Shown: one piece after another, positions 26,880-36,475 of the stretch | Layout: every line of letters begins with the position of its first letter | Numbering within the stretch: the first letter of the stretch is position 1 | Source of the DNA: Phoronis australis | Lineage: Eukaryota > Phoronida > Phoronidae | Length of the DNA stretch: 64,000 bases | Direction: 5' to 3' | NCBI GenBank assembly: GCA_002633005.1 | Contig: NMRA01000301.1 | Coordinates: forward strand, 62,001 to 126,000 | Position numbers and translations under genes: made by a program | Notes under the pieces: model-generated | Told to the model about the DNA's origin: nothing | Database searches by the model: none | What the model saw: only the letters and a program-made list of their open reading frames with translations

Positions 26880-29800
26880 AACACACACATAAATACACAC
26901 ACACAAACAAGCACAGGATGGTAATTAACTTCAAATATCATTACTGTATATCTACAATCCGTATCGCATATTTTTTTTTCTAACAGTGCTTCCAAGTATT
27001 AACGGTGAAGTGTGTGATTTTGAGTCACCATGCTCATGGATACACTGGGACAACCCGTGGAGGGTGGAAATTGCCCAAAATAGCATGAAGGACCTCCTTA
27101 CGACAGATTTACTACACCAAGGAGATCAGAAAATTGTCCATCACCACAATATTCGCTACAGACCGAAAGACAGTGGCGGTCACAGCCAGGGAACACCAGT
27201 GAAACGTGTTTCTCACGGACATAAGAACTACCAAACGAATCATGCAAGTCACCATTCTGTTCACATAGATACTACAGAAAGTATCCCTTATAGCAATCGC
27301 AGTGCTATAGTAACGGACATGAATCTATTTTTATCAATAGTGGACCACACGTACTTAAATAAGTCAGGTAAACTCCCTCTTGTTAAATTTGATGATCCTA
27401 AATAATCCAACCACCATTATAAGCGACTGCGTATGAATTCAGTCAATTCTCCAATTTTTGTACTATTGTGCTTGTGAAATGTCCGAAAACGTATCCGTCT
27501 GTTTACGTCAATCTTTCCTGATAACGGAAATTGAAATTACGCAGACACGATCTTTCTCGTAAACATTGGTTAACAAGATCGTTTCTTTCGCTCAGCAGTT
27601 GGGACGTAAGCACGACAATTGTGATTAACGCAAGCTAGGTACCACAGGTCTCAAAATTTTTGATGATCTAAAATAACTTTGAAATCACCTGTGTTGATAA
27701 CCGGATCAATAATGGAATTGTTGAATAACTCAGTTTGAATAGATTGCCGTTGATAATGTTTGTCAGGTGATATCCTGAGTGCACTAACTAGGGATGCAAG
27801 TGGTAATCCATAATGGAATCGGACGATTTGCGTCAGTCTTATGTTGGAGAGTGACGTAGTTAATCAGTTGTGTTTTAGGTAGCGAGAATAAAAAACAGTT
27901 TTCAGTGAATCAGTCAACATTTTTCCTTGGGGTTCATTAGTAAATGTTGCACCATTCAACTGGTGTCGTTGTGATTTATGCATGTTGTGCATTTAAAATT
28001 TCACATTTTGCTCCGGTTCTTAGGCCATTTCCTCTTCCTGAGTAAGTCGAATACAAAAGCGATTGCATCCATGGCACTACCCGAGGACGACAAAAGTATG
28101 TCAAGATGTTTTGAGTTCTACTATATTTCGTACGGAATACGGCCAGTGTTAGAAATAATGGTCAACGGGTCTTCAATTAAGACACAATTCGAGATTGACG
28201 ATGCACAAGAAACTGATTGGCGTAGAGCTTTCTTGGAACTACATGCTAATGTTGAGGCTATTGCCATCGTAGCAAAACGTTCTGAATACGGCCATGTCCT
28301 TGCAATCGACGACGTGCGAGTGTTTAATTGCAACAATAATATCGCCACATACACCGTACCGGGAACATCAAGCTCTAGTCCCCATAAAGAAACTTCGATA
28401 TCTCCGACAAACTCGCCGCTCGTGAAGTGCGACTTTGAAGAAGGCACTAACCTCTCTTTCACTAATGATAATCTGAATAGCTTCAACTGGGTGAACAAAG
28501 CAGCAGGTGAGGCCCATAAAGAAGATAAACACAGGCCTTCTGCAGACCATACATCTGGGACTAGTGAAGGTAAGTGTAATTAAGTCACCTCTGTTCAACC
28601 CTTCTTCATTAAAAACTAACAACATGGCATGCGTATCTCAAATTGTCAACCTTAGCATAGTTAGGGAGCAAAACACACTTTTAGTTCCACGGTCCTTTGA
28701 TGATCATTTGGTTGACTATACTGACATCTAAGGATTAACATCTTCCACGTGACGTATGTAGTTTAAGCAGTCATAACATACAAGCCGTCAGCACAATCCC
28801 TAAGTAAAGAAACCAAGTAATATCTCATTTTCAAGGATTCTATGTGTTTGCGGAAAGCGCTCACGATCACACGCCGAACGAAGACGGTCAACTTCTTTTT
28901 GCATCGATGGATGTCCCGGCAAACTACTGTGTCGAATTCTTTCTTTTCTCGTACGGTATTGGCACCCTGCAGATTCTCGCAAAGGACGACTGGCAGTACC
29001 TTGAAGAGATTGCCTCGATACGTTTGGACAGGAGGGAGCGTCGCTGGACACGTGTGAAATATCCGATAGTGTCACGTGGGCAACTCCGATTAATCTTCTC
29101 ATTGCTTTCATTGAAACCGAAAGTGAGAGCTGGAGCAGCGATTGACGACGTTACAGTCTCTCGTTGTAACGGTGGGCATTTTCCCGGAACTGCAACTAGG
29201 TAGGCAACTTCTCTGTACAAATATTTCAAAACATTCGACTCGGGTGCTTATTGAATAATTTCTGTTTTACAGCGCGTTAAAAACTTTCTTTACTACAATT
29301 AGTTCTCCAAATAACACAGTCACTAGTTAACTTTTTGTGTAATCGCTACTGGTTGACTTCGTTGCCATGGATACAATGAGAGCTTGTCATTGCTTCTATA
29401 AAGGGTATCTATTATGGTTCAATTTACATAAACTGCAAACATTGTGCACATAACTTTTTAAATTAACTATCTACGAAAGTATTGGAAGAGCTTACTCAAA
29501 TCAGCATGCTTGAAATATTCCATAAGTAAATGTATTGCATTCTAATTGCCATTTCATCAGGTGACTCGAACGTACGTCCATAGGCGGCGCAGCAATGAAA
29601 CGTGGGGGGCCACAGCTCCCCACCCCCCAGCCACCTATGATGCACCGCCCATGACGTCATGCGACGAATACAAGGCGTGTCTGCGATAAAATGTCGCACG
29701 TTGTTAACTAATATGTAGTCAGAGAGACTGGATAAGAAGTTGTGAAAACGCTCAAATTCATATCTAGGCTCTGACAAATGCGTGGCGTATGGGAAGTTTT

Positions 29801-31897
29801 CGAAACTAGCATAATCAACGTAAAAGTCATACATCCGAATGTCATGTTTCACAGTCACGAGGCAATTGTTTCAGACATTTTGTTTCAACCACGTGGGATT
29901 TTTTATTAGCCATTTCAGATACTTATACCAAATGAATTGCGATTTCGAAGAGACTATGTGTGGATTGCAGAACGCAGTAGATCACACCGGCACGTGGCGA
30001 CGTGTTGTGGGCAATGCAAAACAAATTCCCCCTGCAGATTACCCATTGCCAGGTAACAGTACTACTGTAAACGAGATTAAAAAGTACAATCAGTCTGCCT
30101 CATCACCAGCCTGACGGCAGGGTTTTTAAGATAGATGCGTGTGTGCCCGCCAAGATGAGTTCTTTTTGACACCAATATCGGTAACCCTAGCCCCCTATGA
30201 AATCCTATTATTCTTCCTTGACAAAGCTAATTTATGTAGAACCCTTGAAAAATCTCTCAATTTGTAATGTTGTTTCTGAGAATTGGCTGATGGGATCAAC
30301 ACGAAACTTTAAGATACTATGCTTTGTGCGCCATTTTCACAGACTGTTTCTAAATTGGTCCACTTACGTGTAACACGAGGGCTACGAAAAATGGGACCTT
30401 TAAGATTTTCCCGAAAAAGTACAAAAGTTTGCTTAAAGGCATAATTAAAATTAAGTAAATTGTAACAGCGTTTTTAAGATTTTTTCTCCATAGTAATTTC
30501 AAGTGAAATTTGGTCGAATTATTGACACCGTCGTTTGAAGATTAATGTAGCTTTCTTTTACCTTTGATATTTTTTAAAAGACATGATCATGCAATCCAAC
30601 TAATAACGAATTGATAAAAAGTCAAAGTATCAAAATTCACACCTTTTCTACTTTCACGAAAAATAGTGCTTTTGCTGAGTTAAAATTTATAATTTTGTTG
30701 ATAATTGTTCAAATACACAGACATATCAAGAATGTCCTGCACAACTTTAACCTGCATTTCAATTAAGAAATGCGATAAATTACAGTACGGTTACTGGGAT
30801 TTTTTTATTTTTAACGTTTTTAGTTGTTTGAAATTCGTTTTTCTTGAGAGCGAAGGTTGATTCGTACAACGTTTTACATATATATGTCATTGTCTCTCTG
30901 GTTTGGGCAACAAAGTAAAAATCCAATATGCGACATTGTTTTGGCTGTATACATGTTGTCTAACTAAAGGTAAAGTGAAAGAAATCTCAGATATTGCTCA
31001 AACACAAAGTCCCAGTCTTCCCATTAAATATTTAGAAAGTATCGTTCAACGCACATCTTTTTTGAGAAAAGGTCACGCGATTATACACAACTGTGCGATA
31101 TTTTGTGGTATGGATTAGGATATTCAGCCACCGAGGATTGAGAATTAGTTTTTATGAGATGAAAATCGAGAAAAAGCGATTTGATCAAGCACGAAAAAAC
31201 GTCACAAAGATTGAAGATTACCTGACACCTAAATTTGCAATTTTGCCTGAAAATACACAGAAATACCCATTTAGCTTCGATTCGTGCTTTCAAAGAAATG
31301 AATACGACGCATTCATGGAATCCGTGTCATTTATTTTCAGGAACACATGTGTTGACGTTCAACGTTATCGACGGCGGGCTGCTATCTTTTAGTTATTACG
31401 AAGCTGTATTGGAAACTCCTCCGCTCCTTGCCCGAGCCAACTGGTGCCTGGATTTTTACTATTTGATGTATACCACTCAAGAGATACGTCCAGTCGATAA
31501 CTCTATTATGTTCCACGTTGAACAAGACGGTTTTGCGGTCTTTCAGAGATTGAATGATGATCTATCCGACAGGTGGCAGCACATTCGCAATGTCCCGGTG
31601 TTTGCCAACATGCGGCAAAAACTGTCCTTTAGGGTTGTTTCAAAAGTAAAGGAATTGGTACTTGCGATCGATAACGTTAAGATTGGAAGTTGTGCGAAGG
31701 TATCACCCGCCACACTAAAACCACGAAATGTAACTGCAGCAATGGCAACGGATACAAACCCCAAGATAACTACCCGTACATGTTTGCGCGAGCAGACGAC
31801 GACGATCGGGTTAAAAGAACACACGAATTCTGCTTCAAATGTGACTACGGGCTTCATAGTTGTTTTTTGGTACTTAGCGTTTTATGATCTCATATAA
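16973..31897 (+). CDS. Secreted, probably GPI-anchored protein with three MAM domains
   Basis: Six exons (16973-17018, 26987-27367, 28024-28569, 28836-29199, 29919-30052, 31341-31897) join into one 2028-nt frame of 675 residues. All junctions are GT..AG and all phases match (1,1,1,2,1). Residues 1-15 form a signal peptide. MAM domains cover about 25-245, 278-435 and 453-608. Each starts with CDFE and ends with an I-D-[DN]-V-x-(3-4)-C motif. A Ser/Thr-rich stalk follows, and the protein ends in a hydrophobic tail (GFIVVFWYLAFYDLI) suited to GPI attachment. MAM domains mediate adhesion in extracellular and cell-surface proteins. The first MAM has a His-rich insert of roughly 75 residues. Exon 1 lies 10 kb upstream, so its membership is inferred. 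The rest is firm. Confidence 0.85.
18419..18476. repeat. 14-bp minisatellite ACAAATACATGTAT
   Basis: About four near-perfect units of ACAAATACATGTAT occur in tandem, one with A for T (ACATGAAT). Minus-strand translation gives a meaningless Tyr/Cys repeat. Confidence 0.9.
19097..19243. mobile_element. Small MITE with GGCGGATYTAGG inverted ends
   Basis: The left end ATAGGCGGATTTAGGGGGG pairs with the right end CCCCCCTAA...CTAGATCCGCCACTG over about 147 bp. A related copy is at 54460-54573. The single N at 19120 lies in the G-run of the left arm. Such GGCGGAT-ended foldbacks are widespread in aquatic animal genomes. I cannot assign a superfamily. Confidence 0.65.
21157..21740 (+). repeat. Left inverted arm with 145-bp monomers
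   Basis: After the unique terminal block there are about three monomers. Each carries a CGAGGTA...CCAAAACTGATTTAAA or related block, ATGAC(A)GACAAA, CACTCTGGAATGG and GGCAGAAACC. They are the reverse complement of the right-arm monomers. Confidence 0.8.
21741..22713. other. Interior of the inverted-arm element; no gene supported
   Basis: A plus frame at 21744-22052 (102 codons) and a minus frame at 22159-22425 (88 codons) are open but without recognisable domains. The stretch around 22180-22290 contains GTGTTTCGGTAACAAGG and TGCATGCATCAGGGTGTGAC, loosely reminiscent of Penelope-like terminal sequence, but too weak to call. Confidence 0.4.
22714..23178 (+). pseudogene. C-terminal exon of a multicopy mobile-element protein, one in-frame stop
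   Basis: After a good acceptor (TTATTTCAG at 22705-22713) the frame reads CALLPAYRKTLLNKLKRAHF, then LWGQVDSANPGIG and YGWKVQDGYYTPQW. This LP....L..H/K.KRA....W spacing followed by GW..xDG....W recurs at the C-terminus of a large family of invertebrate mobile-element-associated proteins whose biochemical role I do not know. After a TAG at 22984 the same frame continues as an acidic Ser-rich tail (DETSDPESSWSSSDESDMET), typical for the family's end. The in-frame stop and the absence of upstream exons argue that it is dead. Confidence 0.5.
23075..24690 (-). repeat. 1.6-kb dispersed repeat, copy 2
   Basis: This is the inverted partner of 10513-12140. The homology begins near AAGGATATTGCCACCCGATT and ends near CGTCATGGAGTAAAGTGACTC. 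It is embedded in the inverted-arm element, whereas the 10.5-kb copy has no such arms. The two structures are therefore probably independent insertions, or this one was captured. Confidence 0.85.
23449..23578 (-). CDS. First exon of an unidentified repeat-borne gene
   Basis: An ATG opens MSPDFAGGSLSFTGYQFEQE and runs 43 codons to ERMELFG at a GTAAGC donor (phase 1). Differences from the copy at 11619-11745 are few and mostly conservative (E/D kept, Y for N, Q for H, L for I), which suggests the parent sequence was coding. No second exon could be defined downstream. Candidate pieces such as EPLPKHF near 23320 lie in changing frames. It may be a fragment of a P2X7-C-terminal-like multicopy gene (inference). 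Confidence 0.4.
25200..26507 (-). repeat. Right inverted arm: dimeric 145-bp tandem array
   Basis: About eight monomers alternate between two types. Type A carries GATTTTTGGGGGTTTCTGCC, CATAGGGCATTTAGTGATC and GGAATTGGTTTTGTG. Type B carries GGTCCTTTTTGGTTTCTGCC, CATGGGTCATTTG and AAATCAGTTTTGGCC. The A+B dimer recurs every 290 bp or so, for example at CTCAAATTTTTCATGGCA near 25756 and 26043. This is a small higher-order repeat. Confidence 0.85.
26508..26843. other. Right end of MAM intron 1; nothing recognised
   Basis: Short overlapping open frames only. The stretch leads into the CA microsatellite that precedes exon 2. Confidence 0.5.
26844..26910. repeat. CA dinucleotide microsatellite
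   Basis: About 16 uninterrupted CA units are followed by CACACACATAAATACACACACAC variants, about 80 bp ahead of the acceptor of MAM exon 2. Confidence 0.95.
26987..27367 (+). CDS. MAM gene exon 2: first half of MAM1 with a His-rich insert
   Basis: The acceptor is a run of nine T then CTAACAG. The exon starts in phase 1 and opens VCDFESPCSWIHWDNPW, the MAM signature. It then has a long insert rich in His (HHHN, SHGHKNYQTNHASHH) before IVDHTYLNKSG, the usual DHT element just ahead of the intron. The donor is GGTAAAC at 27368. Confidence 0.88.
28024..28569 (+). CDS. MAM gene exon 3: second half of MAM1, linker, start of MAM2
   Basis: The exon opens GHFLFLSKSN, continuing the DHT...G junction of exon 2. 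It carries CFEFYYISYG, the hydrophobic core of the domain, and ends MAM1 with LAIDDVRVFNC. A Ser/Thr/Pro linker follows, then VKCDFEEGTN starts MAM2 and HTSGTSEG ends the exon in phase 1 at a GTAAGT donor. MAM1 and MAM2 therefore share an exon with no intron between domains. Confidence 0.9.
28836..29199 (+). CDS. MAM gene exon 4: second half of MAM2
   Basis: The exon opens GFYVFAESAHD, carries CVEFFLFSYGIGTLQILAK, then GQLRLIFSLLS, and closes with AAIDDVTVSRC. This is a complete second MAM half. It ends in phase 2 at GTAGGC, the only phase-2 junction in the gene, placed between MAM2 and MAM3. Confidence 0.9.
29919..30052 (+). CDS. MAM gene exon 5: first half of MAM3
   Basis: The acceptor is CATTTCAG. 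The exon reads NCDFEETMCGLQNAVDHTGT, then WRRVVGNAK. The half is shorter than in MAM1 and MAM2, and the position just ahead of the intron, where DHT usually sits, is YPLPG. It ends in phase 1 at GTAACA. Confidence 0.85.
30053..31340. other. MAM intron 5; nothing recognised
   Basis: This is AT-rich intronic sequence. Frames at 30903-31118 and 31093-31392 are open, but the second simply runs into exon 6 in the wrong frame. Confidence 0.6.
31341..31897 (+). CDS. MAM gene exon 6: end of MAM3, stalk and hydrophobic tail
   Basis: The exon opens GTHVLTFNVIDGG, carries CLDFYYLMY, and closes MAM3 with LAIDNVKIGSC. A stalk of about 50 residues follows, rich in Thr, Ser and Lys, with N-glycosylation sequons (NVT twice). 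The protein ends with a 15-residue hydrophobic stretch directly at the stop, without a basic cytoplasmic tail. That pattern favours a GPI-anchor signal over a transmembrane anchor. Confidence 0.9.
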
Positions 31898-31904
31898 ATA
31901 GGTA

Positions 31905-31910
31905 AATAAA
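31905..31910 (+). terminator. AATAAA poly(A) signal of the MAM gene
   Basis: The canonical AATAAA starts 8 nt after the stop codon. If used, the 3' UTR is very short, and the nearby Penelope-like element (from 32055) lies just beyond the mRNA end. Confidence 0.6.
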
Positions 31911-32054
31911 ACAAACAGAATGGATCAACTGAAATTTTCGGATGTAATAACGTCCTTTGTCAACAGAAACAGAAATAAAGTAAAATCAAACACTATATGA
32001 CAATTGACATTTAAGAATGATGTAATGAATATGATACATTTTTGCGCAAAAATT

Positions 32055-32405
32055 CAATGATATAATTTAAGAAGTTTTATGTTCAATCCATGTGGTTCTA
32101 GTGAATTGAGCTTGTCTATCCAATATTGTTCTCTATTGAGTCTGTGAGGGGTACTGGGGTATTGGAGTTTTTCTATTATTTGTACAGAAGGATCTTGAAT
32201 ATTATGGTTTTTGGAATTGAAATGATTACCTATAGTATCAGAAATGTTTTAATGTATTATGTTAAATATATGATTACGAAACCGAGTTTGTAGATTATGT
32301 TGAGTTTGTCCTACGTATTGGGTAGAACATTTTTACAAGTTATAAGGTAAATAATATTGTTGGTGGTGCAATCAGAATAATGTTTTATTTCAAAGTTTTC
32401 ATTGG
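32055..32405 (-). pseudogene. Penelope GIY-YIG endonuclease domain
   Basis: On the minus strand the frame reads HYSDCTTNNIIYLITCK, then after a one-base deletion CSTQYVGQTQHNLQTRFRNH, and finally EQYWIDKLNSLEPHGLN near the end. The GIY-YIG fold cuts target DNA for insertion. The IYLITC..CSTQYVGQT arrangement, with cysteines between the two motif halves, is characteristic of Penelope-like elements. Confidence 0.85.
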
Positions 32406-33016
32406 TTTAGGAAGAGTGGAAAAAAGTGCTATCGTTGATAAAGTTACACATTTTATACCTAGTTTTGTTACGTTGTGTGTTGCCAATAGGTTTGTCAGTT
32501 TGGTGTATATTGTCGATGTTAGCTTTAACTAAATAATTTTTTAGATTTTTACATTTTCTCCAAAAAATTATAAGTGGATGAGGCAATAGATTTGTCATTT
32601 GAGTAGAAATATGCAGCGTGGAAAGATGTTTTCTGAAGACGTGGCTAATTCCGTTTAAACATGGAGTGAACATAGTTATGAATGGTATTCTATTAGTAGT
32701 ATTGCCTTTAGTTTTAGTTCTTAAAGATTCATTTCGTGTAATTGAGCGGACTTTGTCAAACTGTTTGTGTATTAGATGTAAGAGGAAATGACGTTGAATT
32801 AGATAGTACTTGAGTTCTTTTAAACTTTTATTAAAGGAAGTTTCTTCTGAACAAATGCGTCAAATTCTTAGGGCAAGGCTATATGGAACGCTTTTCTTGC
32901 AATGAAAGGGATGACACGATGGATATGACAGATATTGGTGTTTGTCAGTTTCTTTACAGAATATTAAGTCAGTTTCTAGTTTATCATTATTAAGGGTGAC
33001 TTTATTTTGAGAAATG

Positions 33017-33816
33017 TCATGAGTGAACTTTATAGTCAGGGTGAAATTTGTTAATATTTTCTACAAATACATCTAATTTTTGTGGGCCATGGGTCCAGAT
33101 CATAAAAATGTCATCAATGCACCTCAGCCAGAGAAGAGGTTTTTCAGAGTAGGATTTGATGAAGCTGTTTTCAAGATATCCCATAAAAAGGTTGGCAACA
33201 GTAGGAGCAACCCTAGTGCCCATAGCTGTACCTAATATTTAGAGATAGTGATTATTAATAAAGGTAAAATGTTCAAGAAGAGAGCGAATAAAAGATGTAG
33301 GTACATTAGTATTATTTCGTTGACTAAGAAACTTGGTAGAGGCTTCTATGCCTTCATGTTGAGGAAAATTAGTGTAAAAGCTTTTAATACCAAGTGTTAC
33401 GAGAAGGACTTTTTTAGGTAAATCACTGATGTTTTTAATTATATTAAGAAAATGATTAGTATCTTTAACATATGAAGGAAGGGTGGGGACAAATTGCTGA
33501 AGATGGTAGTCGGCAAACTGAGAATTTTTTTCTGTAGAGCAGTTGTTGTTGGCTATAATTGGGCGTCCAGGATTACCTTTTTGTGGGTTTTAGGAAGGAG
33601 ATAAAAGCGACTAGGTTAAGCATCCTTAGGAATGAAGTAGTTTTTGGTGTCTTTGTCAATGAGACCTAAATGGAAAGCATTCAAAATAGTTTTAGTTATA
33701 AGGCTGATATGTTTTGTGTTGGTGTTATTATGTAAAAGTTTGTAGTATGCTGTGTCATTAACTTGTCGGAGAGCCTCGTCAATATATTTCTGCTTGTCCA
33801 TTATAACAACTGCTGN
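33017..33816 (-). pseudogene. Penelope reverse transcriptase, catalytic part
   Basis: Frame 33017-33223 reads MGTRVAPTVANLFMGYLENS and then LRCIDDIFMIWTHGP. The IDD at about 33103-33120 supplies the catalytic aspartates. Further upstream (plus 33480-33640) PKTHKK, GNPGRPIIANNNC and STEK are readable across a frameshift, after the TAA that ends PKDA. Confidence 0.85.
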
Positions 33817-34112
33817 GAGAATTTTTTTCTGTAGAGCAGTTGTTGTTGGCTATAATTGGGCGTCCAGGATTACCTTTTTGTGGATTTTAGGAAGGAGATA
33901 GAAGCGACTAGGTTAAGCATCCTTAGGAATGAAGTAGTTTTTGGTGTCTTTGTCAATGAGACCTAAATGGAAAGCATTCAAAATAGTTTTAGTTATAAGG
34001 CTGATATGTTTTGTGTTGGTGTTATTATGTAAAAGTTTGTAGTATGCTGTGTCATTAACTTGTCGGAGAGCCTCGTCAATATATTTCTGCTTGTCCATTA
34101 TAACAACTGCTG
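33520..34112. repeat. 296-bp direct duplication around a single N (likely assembly artefact)
   Basis: Bases 33520-33815 and 33817-34112 are nearly identical, with two single-base differences seen, and are separated only by the N at 33816. This looks like two contig ends that overlap but were joined without merging. If so, the true element is about 297 bp shorter. Confidence 0.85.
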
Positions 34113-34311
34113 ATCCTTTATCAGCTGGTTTAATTAAGATTTCTTTCTTTTTAGCGAGATTTTTGAGGGCATCTTTTTTGGACTTGGTAATATTATTTTT
34201 GTAGATTTGCTTTTTGTAATTCATAACGTCATTAGTAATAGCTTCAAAGAATGAAAAAATATTTGCAGGCGGTCTGGAACATGTTGTACCATACGTGCGC
34301 AGGCCGTTCAC
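33913..34311 (-). pseudogene. Penelope N-terminal region
   Basis: This 132-codon frame contains KKEILIKPADKGSAVVIMDK followed by QKYIDEALRQVNDTAYY, the conserved segment just ahead of the reverse transcriptase fingers in Penelope-like elements. It ends at a TAA after YFIPKDA. The stop is present in both halves of the duplication, so it is a real mutation. Confidence 0.85.
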
Positions 34312-34364
34312 GTGGGTTCATTGTACTGATCCTCTGAAACCAGTTTTGTTCTTTATTAATATAT

Positions 34365-34486
34365 AGTTAAAACCAGGCTAGGACGCTAGGGTCTAGCAGA
34401 GAACCCCGGTGCGACTCGAACTACGACCTTGAGTAAAACGATCTTCAAACGGTCACTTATCTCACTAGGCCACATTGCCTTCTGTA
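34365..34486 (-). mobile_element. tRNA-derived SINE fragment
   Basis: On the minus strand TGGCCTAGTGAG (A-box-like, 34461-34472) and TAGTTCGAGTCG (B-box-like, 34412-34424) are spaced as in a tRNA. The intervening TGACCGTTTGAAGATCG looks like an anticodon arm, and CACCGGGGTT follows. The acceptor and T stems do not pair properly, so this is a SINE head and not a functional tRNA gene. It lies beside the Penelope-like element. Confidence 0.55.
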
Positions 34487-34489
34487 ACA

Positions 34490-36280
34490 CCATGACGTGT
34501 TTGTAGAACCTATTTGATATTTTAAATGATCTAACAAAGAGAAACTATAATCAGGCTAGGAAATTACTAAAGACAGTGAACAAAATTCGTTACTATTCTC
34601 AGAATGTTCTACCTGTTAATGTTTGATTGCTACCATAAGGGCGATTACCTGGATGCCCATGGATGTTCAAATAAATGAAAGTAGGACGTTTTATTCAAAG
34701 GGACATGTTTGCTTTCACTTTTGAATGAGAATGAGAATTGTCTAACAAAGGCAGCTTTTGGTGCACATTTAAATGAACACCTGTGAGTAGAACAAGATAC
34801 AAAATAATGTCAGTCTTTAATAAAGTTGGCAACTGATGTCAAGAGAATCTTAGACATTATTAACCTAAATAACCAATCGTGTTTATTCATTATTTATAGT
34901 TTTTCATTTGAATGTGTTTACATCATACATTATAGTTCCCATAAGCTTACAAGCTATAAATGGTCACTACAATGAATTTAGCCAAAGTAAATTAATTCTC
35001 CATTTTCGTACAACCATTAAAAGACACACTCTGAACCAGCTTACTGTACTCTTTATATGCATCCCAAAATGAGACTGAAGCTAACCAAGGTGACCTTACA
35101 GCTTAGAGATACGCTGATGTCACACTTTTATAAGCTATTTTGGTGGAGTGTAACCTCAAAATCCATTTCACAATTCAGGGCGTTTCATTGTAACCATCGT
35201 CATTGTGTTCGATGCCAGACTATGTTTTGGCTATACATGTTCTGTCAAATATTCCACATATGCTTGGTTAACAACATTGAAGTGAACAGGTCGAATATAG
35301 AGCTGAGTCATATGCAATATGTATTTGCTTCAGTTCCTAGAATCGCATGTACAGTGGTCTGTACCCTGCATGTGTCTTTTTATTCTATTTGTTGTGATAG
35401 TGTGTGTTGTGACCTACAACCACTTCAGATAGGAAACAAGACTGATTCATATGTGACAGTGGAAAATAGATAGGGAACTTCAGTCCCAAGACAGCACCAA
35501 AATACCCCTCCAATTACACATTAAAGCTCCGTCATTTAGAGGAGAGAAAATAGCTATGCATGTACTCAGGGTATCTATAAATAAATGATCTTCAATTAAG
35601 TTTACTTAACATTAACTGAGTGTGCAATCACAAATTGGTAATTCATTTGTGTTTCATTAGTGCCTGTTCTAAATCATACAGGCTATTTGATTTATTTTCT
35701 GGAGTTAATGGATTGAAGTGAATATAGCTGTAAACAACAGTTTGCATACTGGCACGTGAAACGTAATTCTTTCTCGAGATCTTATCACTCACAGAGCAGA
35801 GGATCAGATGATGGCAAAAACTAACCCAAAATGAGGTCCACGCTCCTCTCTCACTAAGTCTTGATCAGCTATAAAATCGCACTTTGTTTGATTCTCATAA
35901 CAGCTAATCTGTATCACCTGCCCTTAAAAGTGGCAGTCCCAGGTGGTCATCTGGTTGTTTCCTACACTTTAACTTTAAATTTAGTTGCAGGGAACACGCC
36001 TAAAATCTAAACCGCTACATTTCTCTGAAAAAAACTGAGCTCCGAATTTTCTGAATAACTTTCTATAAATGAAAACAATTTGGCAACGGGAAAAAGTTCA
36101 TTTCACTAGTAAAATTCACTGAATGGACTAAACAGAAAGGAAAGGTCAATGTTCCAACTGCTAAACACTTTACCAACTTATGAATAATGAGAACACAAAA
36201 TTAATAATTTATAGGCCACATTTAAAAATCATGTTGTTGAAAAAGAATGCTCCTCTCTATATGAAACTTGAACAACTCAG
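34490..36280. other. No gene recognised
   Basis: AT-rich sequence with one 138-codon plus frame (35057-35473). It is Cys/His-rich (HCNHRHCVRC) but has no good splice or start context and no recognised domain, so I do not call it. Confidence 0.45.
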
Positions 36281-36386
36281 ATTATTCAAGCGCAAATATA
36301 AGTTCCTCGGTTATTCGGACGTATTGTCATATATAGGTCAGATTTTTCTGCATTTTCATCAAACTTGTGCATTATAGTCCGATTAC

Positions 36387-36420
36387 CTCTCGTCGTCAGT
36401 CTCCAAAGGTCGTCCGCCAT
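36387..36420 (-). CDS. Putative first coding exon of a CpG-rich minus-strand gene
   Basis: Within a locally CpG-rich stretch (36381-36535), the minus strand reads AACAAGATGGCGGACGACC, a strong start context. It opens MADDLWRLTTR and meets a GGTAATC donor (GT at 36386-36385). The AAGATGGCGGACGAC form is typical of vertebrate and invertebrate housekeeping gene starts. No second exon was found. Read without splicing the frame stops after 44 codons. The product is unknown. Confidence 0.35.
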
Positions 36421-36454
36421 CTTGTTTCGCGTGCAGCGCTGCCACGCGGGACTT

Positions 36455-36475
36455 AGCGTTCCAATTTGGAACGCT
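36455..36475. promoter_or_regulatory. Perfect 21-nt palindrome upstream of the CpG-rich start
   Basis: AGCGTTCCAATTTGGAACGC, followed by T, has perfect 10-bp arms around one base. It sits 35-55 bp upstream of the ATG at 36420 on the minus strand. It could be a dimeric factor site in a promoter. No known factor is assigned. Confidence 0.35.

Larger units (their letters stand above)
32055..34311 (-). mobile_element. Decayed Penelope-like element with GIY-YIG endonuclease
   Basis: Minus-strand frames give, in order, an N-terminal KPADKGSAVVIMD segment, PKTHKK/GNPGRPIIANNN, reverse transcriptase motifs with GTRVAPTVANLFMG and RCIDDIFMIW, the KNLKNYLVKA linker, and a C-terminal GIY-YIG nuclease (IIYLITC, then QYVGQTQHNLQTRFRNH). 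This is the layout of endonuclease-bearing Penelope-like elements. Several frameshifts and stops (after PKDA, within the GIY motif) kill it. The 5' part and any terminal repeats are missing, or were not recognised, beyond 34311. Confidence 0.9.

Noticed and set aside
34405-34480. Functional tRNA gene on the minus strand
   Set aside because: A- and B-box-like sequences are present, but the T stem and acceptor stem do not pair, so it is called a SINE head.
35057-35473. 138-codon plus frame with Cys/His clusters
   Set aside because: No start context, splice sites, partner exon or recognisable zinc-finger spacing. The length is within chance for a 64-kb window.
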